Shown: positions 35,175 through 43,121 of the stretch, in pieces
How the letters are laid out: every line of letters begins with the position of its first letter
How positions within the stretch are numbered: position 1 is the first letter of the stretch
From: Advenella faeciporci
GTDB taxonomy: Bacteria > Pseudomonadota > Gammaproteobacteria > Burkholderiales > Burkholderiaceae_B
NCBI RefSeq assembly: GCF_014652395.1
Contig: NZ_BMYS01000020.1
Span: 1,646 to 53,907 of the forward strand
DNA: 52,262 bases
Reading direction: 5' to 3'
Notes under the pieces: generated by a model
Database searches by the model: none
What the model was told of the DNA's origin: nothing
What the model saw: only the letters and a program-made list of their open reading frames with translations
Program-made: the position numbers and the translations under genes

Positions 35175-36344
35175 ATGAAAATAAAAGACAAAGCATATAT
35201 AGCGGGTATTTACGAGCACCCTGTCAGAAGGGCGGGGGAACGGAGCACTGCACAGCTTCACGCTGATGTTGCGTTGGGGGCCCTGGGAGACGCCGGGCTG
35301 ACGCTTGATGATGTAGATGCCTACTTTTGTGGTGCCGATGCACCTGGCTTGGGTGGGCTAACCATGGCGGAATACTTGGGTTTGCATAATCTTAAATACA
35401 TGGATACGACCGAAACAGGTGGTTCGTCTTATCTTTTGCACGTGCGTCATGCAGCACAGGCCATTGCCGCCGGTTACTGTCAGGTAGCGCTTATTACGAT
35501 GGCTGATCGCCCGCTGGCGAACAAACAGGGAACCGCTTTATCGGGGGTGGATCGCAGCAGCATGCCCGATCTGCCTTTTGCGGCAGGTGTGCCTGGCGTG
35601 CCGGTTTACGGATACGCCATGGTGGCCAGGCGTCACATGTATGAGTTTGGCACAACGCCAGAGCAATTGGCCTGGGTGAAGGTGGCGGCATCGCATCATG
35701 CGCAGTACAACCCTCACGCGTTGCGACAAGAAGTGGTCACGGTTGAGGATGTGCTTCAGTCACCAATGGTGGCGGATCCTTTGCACCGGCTTGATTGTTG
35801 TGTGATGACCGATGGCGGTGGCGCCATTGTAGTTGTCAGCCCGGAAGTGGCTGCCGGATTAAAGCAGCCCAAGGTTAAGGTTATTGGTACCGGTGAAGCG
35901 ACCAAGCACAGGGATGGCGGGTTTATGGATATCAGCTATTCGGCAGGAAAGTGGTCGGGGGAGCGGGCGTTTGCTGAAGCTGGCATTTCGGTGGACGATA
36001 TCTATTACGCTTCGCTGTATGACAGCTTTACTATTACAGTCATTATGCAGCTGGAAGATCTGGGTTTCTGCCGGAAAGGAGAAGGCGGAAAATTCGTGCA
36101 GGACGGCAATCTTATCAGCGGTCAGGGTAGGCTGGCCTTTAATACGGACGGTGGGGGGTTGTGCAGCAACCATCCGGGTAACAAGGGGGGAATGACGAAG
36201 TTGCTGGAGGCGGTTCGTCAGTGTCGCGGGCAGGCGCATCCCTTGCTGCAAGTAAAAAATCACGAATTTGTCTTGGCCCATGCAACAGGTGCCATGATGT
36301 CAAGCTATCACAGCGCCGGAACAATCATTCTGCAGGCAGAGTAA
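35175..36344 (+). CDS. Thiolase-fold protein (SCP-x/Ltp2 or BbsB-like) lacking the usual cysteines
   Basis: A 389-residue thiolase-superfamily protein. At the position of the nucleophilic Cys loop it has ETGGSSYLLH (80-89), with no Cys. H333 lies in CSNHPGNKGG, but the C-terminal CxGGG motif is replaced by HATGAMMSSYHSAGT (369-383). LYDSFTITVIMQLEDLGF follows residue 280. These traits recall thiolase-like proteins that work with a DUF35 partner, either as retro-aldolases (Ltp2) or thiolases (BbsAB). A DUF35 domain is encoded 10 bp downstream, fused to a dehydrogenase. Probable role is C-C cleavage of a beta-keto or beta-hydroxy aryl-acyl-CoA. The ribosome-binding site AAGG is about 10 bp upstream. 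Confidence 0.82.
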   Translation: MKIKDKAYIAGIYEHPVRRAGERSTAQLHADVALGALGDAGLTLDDVDAYFCGADAPGLGGLTMAEYLGLHNLKYMDTTETGGSSYLLHVRHAAQAIAAGYCQVALITMADRPLANKQGTALSGVDRSSMPDLPFAAGVPGVPVYGYAMVARRHMYEFGTTPEQLAWVKVAASHHAQYNPHALRQEVVTVEDVLQSPMVADPLHRLDCCVMTDGGGAIVVVSPEVAAGLKQPKVKVIGTGEATKHRDGGFMDISYSAGKWSGERAFAEAGISVDDIYYASLYDSFTITVIMQLEDLGFCRKGEGGKFVQDGNLISGQGRLAFNTDGGGLCSNHPGNKGGMTKLLEAVRQCRGQAHPLLQVKNHEFVLAHATGAMMSSYHSAGTIILQAE

Positions 36345-36354
36345 AGGATATAAC

Positions 36355-37980
36355 GTGCAAACTTCATTAAATACATCAGAGGGCGTTTTGGCGCAATTTT
36401 CGCAATTTCTTAAGGCGGGTCAACTTGGCTTCAAATGGTGTGAGCAATGCCAGAAACCTCATTTCTATCCTCGTGTTCATTGTCCTCGTTGTGGTCACCG
36501 GGAGACGGTTTGGCATGTTTCAAGTGGAAAGGGGCGCATTTATTCTTTTACGATTGCCGATCGGATTGCGCCGGCCATTATTGAAATGGAGGAAGGTTTT
36601 TGCTTGACCTCGACCATTGTCGAGGCGGATGTTCATGCGCTGACTATTGGAGACGAAGTGGTGGTGCATTGTTCTAAAGGGCCGTCAGGTGAGCCTGTCT
36701 TAAGTTTTACGACACCGGCAGCCAATTGTGCCCGGGCGTACTCCCAAAAAGCATTGGCGCAAATTCAGGCGTCCATTCCTTCTGCTGATGATGGGGCATT
36801 ACCTTTGAACTGCGTGGCCATTATTGGTAGTGGTCGTATGGGGCGTGGCATTGCGATGGCCCTGATCAATGCGGGCATTGACGTAGTGCTTTATGATCAA
36901 ACGCAAGAAGCACTTGATGCCGCCCACGAAGCCATTCATGACGAGCAGCAAAAACGGGTTGATAAAGCCAGAATTAGCCCGGAGGGGGCGCAGAAGCGTT
37001 TAGGACGCATACGCGCTACGCTCAATATGTCCGATATTAGCGCGGTCGATGCGGTGATTGAGGCGGTGTGGGAACAGATGGAATTGAAAAAAACCATCTT
37101 TGCACAAATAGATCAATATGCCCCACCGCGTGCGATATTGTGCAGCAATACTTCTACGCTGGATATTGATCAAATTGCATCGGTCACACGTCGTCCCGAG
37201 CGTGTGATTGGCCTGCACTTTTTCAACCCGGCGCATGTCATGCGTCTGGTTGAGGTGATTAAAGGGCCACGTACCAGTACGCAAGCCATCAATCTTGCCA
37301 AAGTGCTTTCAAACCGTCTTGGGAAGATCCCGGTGGTGGTGGGTATTTGCAAGGGTTTTGTCGGGAACCGTCTTATGATTGCGCGAGAGCGGCAGGCCGG
37401 CCAATTGTTGCTGGAAGGCGCATTGCCTCAGCAAATTGACAGGGTGTTGCGTGCGTTTGGTTTGCCCATGGGAACCTTCGAGCTGCAGGATATGGCAGGG
37501 GGGATTGCCGTGAATTACATGCGCAGGCAGGAAAGTGGCGAGAAAGACCTGATTATTGACCGGCTCTACGAAACGGGGCGAACAGGCAGGCAGGCGGGGA
37601 AAGGGTATTACGACTATGTGCCGGGAAAGCGTGCACCAGTGCCCTCGCAAGAGGTGAAAAACATGCTTGAAGCCGCCTCGGTACAGGCGCAGATTCAACG
37701 ACGTGTCATTGGCGATGAGGAGATCGTGCAGCGGCTTGTTTTTCCCATGGTGAATGAGGGCTTCAAGTTGCAAGAGGAAGGTATTGTTGAGCGTGAGAGC
37801 GATATTGATATGGTATGGCAATACGGATATGGCTGGCCGTCATGGAAGGGGGGGCCGATGTATTTTGCCAGGCAGCTGGGTTATGCCAAAATTTATCATA
37901 AGCTTGTTGAGCTTGAGCAACGTTATGGCGAGTCGTTCCGGCCTGCCCGTTTACTTAAAGAACTGGCTCTTAATCAATAA
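36355..37980 (+). CDS. Fusion: DUF35 Zn-ribbon/OB-fold domain plus 3-hydroxyacyl-CoA dehydrogenase
   Basis: 541 residues. Residues 1-135 are a DUF35 module: a rubredoxin-like zinc ribbon (Cys29, 32, 43, 46) followed by an OB fold (GRIYSFTIADR to EPVLSFT). Residues ~150-540 are a 3-hydroxyacyl-CoA dehydrogenase: NAD motif GSGRMGRG (158-165), catalytic GLHFFNP with H288, KGFVGNRL, and a duplicated C-terminal domain reaching GYGWPSWKGGP. DUF35 proteins normally form separate subunits with thiolase-fold enzymes, as in BbsA/BbsB and ChsH2/Ltp2. Fusing it to the preceding pathway enzyme would tether dehydrogenase and thiolase for direct hand-over. No crotonase domain is present; a separate crotonase is encoded at 32370. 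Confidence 0.88.
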   Translation: MQTSLNTSEGVLAQFSQFLKAGQLGFKWCEQCQKPHFYPRVHCPRCGHRETVWHVSSGKGRIYSFTIADRIAPAIIEMEEGFCLTSTIVEADVHALTIGDEVVVHCSKGPSGEPVLSFTTPAANCARAYSQKALAQIQASIPSADDGALPLNCVAIIGSGRMGRGIAMALINAGIDVVLYDQTQEALDAAHEAIHDEQQKRVDKARISPEGAQKRLGRIRATLNMSDISAVDAVIEAVWEQMELKKTIFAQIDQYAPPRAILCSNTSTLDIDQIASVTRRPERVIGLHFFNPAHVMRLVEVIKGPRTSTQAINLAKVLSNRLGKIPVVVGICKGFVGNRLMIARERQAGQLLLEGALPQQIDRVLRAFGLPMGTFELQDMAGGIAVNYMRRQESGEKDLIIDRLYETGRTGRQAGKGYYDYVPGKRAPVPSQEVKNMLEAASVQAQIQRRVIGDEEIVQRLVFPMVNEGFKLQEEGIVERESDIDMVWQYGYGWPSWKGGPMYFARQLGYAKIYHKLVELEQRYGESFRPARLLKELALNQ

Positions 37981-37995
37981 TACAAGGAATACGCC

Positions 37996-39834
37996 ATGCT
38001 GGTTTACAAAGCACCTACAAAAGACTTTTTATTCATTTTGAACGACTTGCTGAAGGTACAGGAGCTTAAGGAGGTAGAGGGATTCGAAAACCTGACGCCT
38101 GAGTTCTGCCAGGAGATTCTTTATCCGGCGGCCCGGTTTCATGAGGAGGTGCTGTTCCCGGTAGGCATCGCCGGAGACCGTCATGGCGCGCATCTTGTTG
38201 ATGGCAAGGTGCTGACGCCACCCGGTTATAAAGAGGCCTGGAAGCAGTACTGCGGCTCAGGTTGGCTGCAATTAAGCATGCCCGAGGAACTGGGCGGTGC
38301 GGGCTTGCCGTCCATTATGGCCTCGATGATTGGCGAAATGCGCATTACGACGGCACACTCTTTGGCCATGTATGGCAGCTTTTGCCTGTCGGCCGCGCGG
38401 ATGCTGAACGCGCTTGCGCCCGAGTGGATCAGGACGCATGTTGTGCCCAATCTGGCCACCGGCAATTGGACAGCAACGATGTGTCTGACGGAAAGCCATT
38501 GCGGCACCGATCTTAAACAAATCCGGACCACTGCTGTACCGCAGCCGGATGGCAGTTATGCGATTCATGGCAGCAAAATATTTATTTCAGGGGGGGATCA
38601 TGATCTGACTGATAATATCATTCATCTTGTTCTGGCAAAAATACCGGATGCCGATGGCAAGGTGGGATCCCGTCTGGATGATGTGAACGTGTTTATGGTG
38701 TCCAAGCGCAAGATAGATGTGCATACGGGGGCTCTGCTTGAGAAAAATGCATGTCATGTCAGTTCAATCGAACACAAGATGGGGATTGAGGGTAATGCAA
38801 CCTGTGTGCTGAATTTTGATGGGGCACAGGCATGGCATATTGGCAGTACTTCCGGGGGTGTGAAGCGTAATTCCATGTTGCCCATGTTTCTCATGATGAA
38901 TTATGCACGTTTGAGTACGGCGTTATCAGGGGTGGGGTATGCCGAGATTGCGGCTCAAAATGCCTTGTTTTATGCCAAGGAGCGCCGGTCAGGCAAAACG
39001 CCCATTTTCCCGTCGGGTACCCAGTGTGTTGCGGATCCCATTGTCAACCACCCGGATGTTCGCCGTAATATTATGGGGGCCCAGGCTTTTGCTGAGGGTG
39101 CCAGAGCGACTGCTTTGCGTGTGGCAGTCTGGCAGGCTCAGGCTGAGTCAGACAGGACAAGAGCAGAAGAAAGGATGCGTTTGAAAGATATGGTGGATCT
39201 GCTTACCCCGGTGATGAAGGCCTACTTTACCGATAAGGGGTTTGATTGTGCGAGTGATTGCCTGCAGGTGTTTGGCGGGCATGGATATACCAAGGATTAT
39301 GGTATTGAGCAGGTGGTCAGGAATGCACGAATCGGAAAAATCTATGAAGGTGCCAACGGTATTCAGGCGATTGATTTGTTGCGCAGGAAGTTGCCAGACA
39401 ATGATTGGAGAGCTTTCGATCATTTTTTTAACACGATCCAAATCAGCGTGGACCAGGATCGTGTGTCTGGGGTGGCCGATCAAAGTTTGGTTGGGCGTTA
39501 TGCTGAAGCATTGGCTTTGCTGCACCGTACTGTAGAGGTTATTAGACAGGAAAGCCAACAAAATTCGGGCGTATTGCCGCATTTGGCCGTTGCCTATGAC
39601 CTTTTGCATGCCTTCGGTATTATTGTTGTTGCATGGAATTGGCTTGGAATTCATCAATTGCTGCATGAAAAAGCGAAGGGTGCTGAATTGACATCCTTTG
39701 AGAAAAGGAAAGTTATACTGGCTTGTTTTTGGATTGAGTACGAGTTACCCTTGGTTCACGCATTATGTCAGCGAATCCAGCAGGGAATTCCCTCGGTTTT
39801 GAAACTGCCACCGGAAGGATTAGATGTCGAGTAA
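37996..39834 (+). CDS. Acyl-CoA dehydrogenase, long ~600-residue type
   Basis: A 612-residue FAD enzyme: middle domain with MCLTESHCGTDLKQIRT (flavin contact), C-terminal helical domain with FGGHGYTKDYGIEQ and IYEGANGIQAIDL, where the Glu is at the usual catalytic-base position, plus a ~130-residue C-terminal extension typical of the long ACAD type. It should introduce the alpha-beta double bond into an arylpropanoyl- or other acyl-CoA. It follows the fusion gene by 15 bp and overlaps the MarR gene by 11 bases. Confidence 0.92.
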   Translation: MLVYKAPTKDFLFILNDLLKVQELKEVEGFENLTPEFCQEILYPAARFHEEVLFPVGIAGDRHGAHLVDGKVLTPPGYKEAWKQYCGSGWLQLSMPEELGGAGLPSIMASMIGEMRITTAHSLAMYGSFCLSAARMLNALAPEWIRTHVVPNLATGNWTATMCLTESHCGTDLKQIRTTAVPQPDGSYAIHGSKIFISGGDHDLTDNIIHLVLAKIPDADGKVGSRLDDVNVFMVSKRKIDVHTGALLEKNACHVSSIEHKMGIEGNATCVLNFDGAQAWHIGSTSGGVKRNSMLPMFLMMNYARLSTALSGVGYAEIAAQNALFYAKERRSGKTPIFPSGTQCVADPIVNHPDVRRNIMGAQAFAEGARATALRVAVWQAQAESDRTRAEERMRLKDMVDLLTPVMKAYFTDKGFDCASDCLQVFGGHGYTKDYGIEQVVRNARIGKIYEGANGIQAIDLLRRKLPDNDWRAFDHFFNTIQISVDQDRVSGVADQSLVGRYAEALALLHRTVEVIRQESQQNSGVLPHLAVAYDLLHAFGIIVVAWNWLGIHQLLHEKAKGAELTSFEKRKVILACFWIEYELPLVHALCQRIQQGIPSVLKLPPEGLDVE

Positions 39835-40243
39835 ACGCAGACCTTTTTTTTACATTCATCAACTGGAACAGCTTGTTAGACTGCAGTTAGAGAGTACCTT
39901 GAATCCCTTGGGCATAACTGCAGGTCAGTACATGATATTAAGTCTTATTAGCCGCCATGAGCCCATATCATCGGCTGAGTTATCACGGCTTGTAAAAATT
40001 ACGGCTCAATCAATGGGTGAGTTCATCAAATATCTGGAGCGTAAGGACTGGATTCTTCGAAGGGAGGATCCAGGTAACAAGCGTGTGTTACTGATCGAGA
40101 CGACGGTGGCGGGGCGTGTCTTGCTTCGCCAATGTGAACAAGAGGTGGATAATCTGGAGAAGGAGTTTTTCAAGTCGGTGTCGGCGCAGGAAATGACGCT
40201 GCTTGAAGGCATTCTTAAGAAGTTAAGTGCCGGGCAACATTAA
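39824..40243 (+). CDS. MarR-family transcriptional regulator
   Basis: 139 residues with a MarR winged helix: LISRHEPISSAELSRLVKITAQSMGEFIKYLERKDW spans the recognition helix, then the wing RREDPGNKRVLLI. The start ATG is inside the acyl-CoA dehydrogenase gene, so the two are translationally coupled. By analogy with hydroxycinnamate regulators it may repress the divergent operons and release on binding a CoA thioester. Confidence 0.88.
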   Translation: MSSKRRPFFYIHQLEQLVRLQLESTLNPLGITAGQYMILSLISRHEPISSAELSRLVKITAQSMGEFIKYLERKDWILRREDPGNKRVLLIETTVAGRVLLRQCEQEVDNLEKEFFKSVSAQEMTLLEGILKKLSAGQH

Positions 40244-40338
40244 GGTGTCAGGTGCATTCACTTGTGAGCGACTCATGAAAATGATGATGGATCATCTGGA
40301 AATCAATATTCGGTTATAGCTTGAAAGGAGTGGTGAAA

Positions 40339-40377
40339 ATGAGGTTTTACTTGGTTGCGGATGTATGTTATGCCTAA
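40339..40377 (+). CDS. Possible 12-residue leader peptide upstream of IclR gene
   Basis: The best ribosome-binding site in this gap (AAAGGAG, 40324-40330) serves an ATG at 40339 that reads MRFYLVADVCYA and stops at 40377. The stop overlaps the ATG at 40370 that is a likely start of the IclR gene. Translational coupling through this mini-frame would explain why the IclR starts have no ribosome-binding site of their own. Weak evidence: length alone could arise by chance. Confidence 0.3.
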   Translation: MRFYLVADVCYA

Positions 40378-41089
40378 AAAATCATCAACGTTATCAATGG
40401 CTGATAATAATCCCTCGGCGGGCGGTGTGGCCGCTGTTGACAGGGCATTATCCTTGTTGGTTTCTTTTAAGAAGGACGATGAGTATCTGTCTTTGATGGA
40501 GCTTGCCGAACGTACAAAAATGTACAAAAGTACAATTTTAAGACTTCTGGCTTCTCTTGAGCATTATGGCCTGGTTCGCAGAACCGCGCAGGGACGGTAT
40601 GGGCTTGGAGAGACGGTTGCCCAGTTATACGGAGTATACAACGCGTCATTTTCTCAGGCAGATGTGATTGTTCCCGTGCTTAAGGCATTGGTGGAAAAAA
40701 CAAAGGAAAGTGCCTCGTATCATGTCATTAGCGGTAAGGGGCGATTATGTTTGCACCGTATTAATTCGCCGTTGCCTATCAGCTATCAAACAAGTGTTGG
40801 TGATGTTTTACCCCTGGACAAAGGGTCTGGAGGGCGTGTTCTGCAGGCCTTTAGCGGTGCTGTGGGAGAGGTTTATGAACAAATTCGTAAAGAAGGTGTG
40901 ATTGTGCTGGATGGCGACAGGATACCGGATTTGGCGGGGGTTTCAGCCGCGGTGTTCAATGCGAACAACGACCTGGTTGGGGCCATTACATTAACGATGC
41001 CTTCCAGCAGGCTGATGCCTTCTTTTAAAGAAGATGTTTTACAGGCGGCCCTGACTTTAAGTCGAAAACTGGGTTATGTAAAAAAATAA
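40355..41089 (+). CDS. IclR-family transcriptional regulator
   Basis: Up to 244 residues. N-terminal winged helix (AVDRALSLLVSFKKDD, LMELAERTKMYKSTILRLLA) and a C-terminal effector domain (SASYHVISGKGRLCLHRI, GDVLPLDKGSGGRVLQAF). Possible starts are TTG 40355, ATG 40361 or ATG 40370; the last is favoured because it overlaps an upstream mini-frame with a strong ribosome-binding site. The gene is followed by a terminator and then by an operon whose promoter overlaps two matching palindromes, its probable targets. Confidence 0.9.
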   Translation: MRMYVMPKKSSTLSMADNNPSAGGVAAVDRALSLLVSFKKDDEYLSLMELAERTKMYKSTILRLLASLEHYGLVRRTAQGRYGLGETVAQLYGVYNASFSQADVIVPVLKALVEKTKESASYHVISGKGRLCLHRINSPLPISYQTSVGDVLPLDKGSGGRVLQAFSGAVGEVYEQIRKEGVIVLDGDRIPDLAGVSAAVFNANNDLVGAITLTMPSSRLMPSFKEDVLQAALTLSRKLGYVKK

Positions 41090-41119
41090 ATGGATGGCAT
41101 CCGTTTAAATATGATATAG

Positions 41120-41143
41120 CCAGACAAAAGTCTGGTTTTTTTT
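41120..41143 (+). terminator. Rho-independent terminator after IclR gene
   Basis: CCAGAC-AAAA-GTCTGG stem-loop followed by eight T residues, 30 bp after the IclR stop. It isolates the regulator genes from the catabolic operon promoter that begins 23 bp further on. Confidence 0.85.
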
Positions 41144-41165
41144 GGGCTAAATAAATCTTAAATTG

Positions 41166-41194
41166 TTGACTTTAATATGAAAAAAAGTCATAAT
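41166..41194 (+). promoter_or_regulatory. Promoter of the gentisate-type operon
   Basis: -35 TTGACT (41166-41171), a 17-bp spacer, -10 CATAAT (41189-41194). The predicted start is near 41201, about 60 bp before the first gene. The -10 box and start site run into the tandem palindromes at 41193-41229. Confidence 0.75.
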
Positions 41195-41229
41195 TCTATT
41201 ATGCAGAATCTAATTCTATTAGATAGAAT
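41193..41229. promoter_or_regulatory. Two tandem palindromic operators, probably IclR-type
   Basis: ATTCT-N7-AGAAT occurs twice, at 41193-41209 and 41213-41229, exactly 20 bp (about two helical turns) apart. The second extends to a perfect AATTCTAT-TAG-ATAGAATT. The pair covers the end of the -10 box and the transcription start, as expected for repression. The adjacent IclR regulator is the obvious ligand-responsive protein, since IclR proteins bind as dimer pairs to such sites. Confidence 0.7.
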
Positions 41230-41263
41230 TTAAATATAAATACTGATTTTTTGGAGATGGGTA

Positions 41264-42154
41264 ATGAAATTGGCTAGGTTTAATGAGGGGCGTATTGGTC
41301 TGGTGCTTGGCAATGAAGTGGCTGACCTTACCAAGGTCTTGGAGGTCGACACGGCAGAGTGGCCATCAATGGGCTTGTTGCGCGTCATTGCAAATATTGA
41401 AAAGTATCAGCCGGTGATCGAAGAGGCGCTTAAAAATGCCCCGCGATACAGTCTTGATGACATCAAACTGGTTACACCAATTCCCTGGCCAAATAAAGTG
41501 ATTGCTTTCCCTGTTAATTACCATGACCATGGTCAGGAAATGCAGGCCGATTACCGGGCGACCCATCAAGGGTTTTTCTTGAAACCAAACTCTTCATTGT
41601 CTGGCGCCGGAGAGCCTGTTGTACTTCCAAGTGTAAATAATAGAGAAGTACATCACGAATGCGAGTTGGGTATCGTCATCGGCAAGGGCGGGAAGGATAT
41701 TCCTGCTGAAAACTGGAAAGATCATATTTTTGGGTATGCTTGCCTGCTTGATATGGTTGTTCGTGGGCGCGAAGAGCGGGTGGCACGAAAAGCCTATGAT
41801 ACTTTTTGTCCCGTTGGTCCATGGATAACAACCGCCGATGAGGTAACTGATCCCTGTAATCTTGAAATGAAACTGTGGGTCAATGGTGAGTTACGTCAGC
41901 ATGCCAATACACGGGATCTGGTGTTGGATATCCCGGGCATGATTGAAATGGCATCTGCTGTCATGACCCTGTACCCGGGCGATATCATCGCAACAGGCAC
42001 CCCGGCAGGCGTGGGCCAGGTCAAAGCCGGAGACATAATACGCATTGCCATTGATGACTTGGGCGAGATGAATATCCCCGTGATACAAGGCGAGGGTGGC
42101 CACACCTTTATTTTTGAAAAAGATTACACACCAAATATTATCAAGCAGAAATAA
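41264..42154 (+). CDS. Fumarylacetoacetate hydrolase-family enzyme (fumaryl/maleylpyruvate hydrolase candidate)
   Basis: 296 residues, FAH fold. Metal ligands are E132 and E134 in HHECELGIVIG and D163 in YACLLDMVVRG; the GDIIATGTPAGVG motif follows near residue 240. In gentisate pathways this family hydrolyses fumarylpyruvate or maleylpyruvate to pyruvate plus a C4 acid. It is the first gene of the operon, with GGAG 9 bp before the ATG. A 2-hydroxymuconate- or oxalocrotonate-type role is less likely given the cupin dioxygenase next to it. Confidence 0.87.
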   Translation: MKLARFNEGRIGLVLGNEVADLTKVLEVDTAEWPSMGLLRVIANIEKYQPVIEEALKNAPRYSLDDIKLVTPIPWPNKVIAFPVNYHDHGQEMQADYRATHQGFFLKPNSSLSGAGEPVVLPSVNNREVHHECELGIVIGKGGKDIPAENWKDHIFGYACLLDMVVRGREERVARKAYDTFCPVGPWITTADEVTDPCNLEMKLWVNGELRQHANTRDLVLDIPGMIEMASAVMTLYPGDIIATGTPAGVGQVKAGDIIRIAIDDLGEMNIPVIQGEGGHTFIFEKDYTPNIIKQK

Positions 42155-42156
42155 TC

Positions 42157-43101
42157 ATGAAAAATCAAATAGACACATTAGAAAAGCTTTATGAGGCATT
42201 TGATGGCTTAAGCGTAGAGGGGGGGTGGCATCGTCGCACGCCATCATTATGGCCAGAGCCCAGAAAAACCATGCATCCTTTCATGTGGACTTACGACTCA
42301 GTGAAGCCCATTCTTGATGCTGCAGGTCATTTGGTGAGTACAGAGTTTGCAGAACGCCGCAACTTAACCATGACCAATCCCATGGAAGGCAATATTTATT
42401 CTACCGTCCGGACCATGGTTGCGGCTTATCAAATGATCAAACCGGGTGAAACCGCAGCTTCGCACAGGCATACCCCCAATGCGCTCAGGATTATCCTGGA
42501 AGGCCACGGGAGCTATACAACGGTAGAGGGAACGCGGGTTGAAATGCGCCCAGGCGATGTTTTACTGACACCCAGCATGATGTGGCACTCACATGAGAAT
42601 GTGGGGAATGAGGATTGTTATTGGGTGGATATTTTAGATGTCCCGCTTGTGCATTTACTTGAGCCCATGTTTTTTGAGCGTCATCCCAACCGTGTCGAGA
42701 GCGAGTTTGTGGATGCTGAAGAGTCGCCGATTGCATTCCGCTGGGAAAACACCCTGAAAAATCTTGAGGCGGCCAGCGAAAGTGGTCACCCTATGGCAGA
42801 GCGCGAAGTGCAACTGGGCAACCCCGCGATGGTGTCGATTGCGTTATTTGTGCAGCAGTTTGGAGCTGGTTTTACCTCTGCCCGGAAACGGACAACCGCC
42901 AATCAGATTTTCACCGTTCTTGAAGGGTCAGGAAAAACGTATGTGGATGACCAGGTTTTCGAGTGGAAAAAGGGCGATGTCATTGCGGTGCCCGGCTGGA
43001 GGCCTTACAAACATGAGGTGTTGGAGCCTTCTTATATGGTATGCGCAACCGATGCCCCGGTTTATGCCGGCTTGAATCTGTTACGTGAAGAAATTAATTA
43101 A
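42157..43101 (+). CDS. Double-cupin ring-cleavage dioxygenase, gentisate 1,2-dioxygenase-like
   Basis: 314 residues. Cupin 1 has SHRHTPNALRIILEGHG and MMWHSHEN, giving H103, H105 and H144 as the expected Fe(II) ligands. Cupin 2 (about 230-305; NQIFTVLEGSGKTYVDDQVF, GDVIAVPGW) lacks an HxH and is structural. Family members open gentisate, 1-hydroxy-2-naphthoate or salicylate between adjacent C atoms. It is a little shorter than most gentisate dioxygenases. Two bp separate it from the FAH gene. Confidence 0.82.
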   Translation: MKNQIDTLEKLYEAFDGLSVEGGWHRRTPSLWPEPRKTMHPFMWTYDSVKPILDAAGHLVSTEFAERRNLTMTNPMEGNIYSTVRTMVAAYQMIKPGETAASHRHTPNALRIILEGHGSYTTVEGTRVEMRPGDVLLTPSMMWHSHENVGNEDCYWVDILDVPLVHLLEPMFFERHPNRVESEFVDAEESPIAFRWENTLKNLEAASESGHPMAEREVQLGNPAMVSIALFVQQFGAGFTSARKRTTANQIFTVLEGSGKTYVDDQVFEWKKGDVIAVPGWRPYKHEVLEPSYMVCATDAPVYAGLNLLREEIN

Positions 43102-43121
43102 ATACTGATCTGGAGACATAC

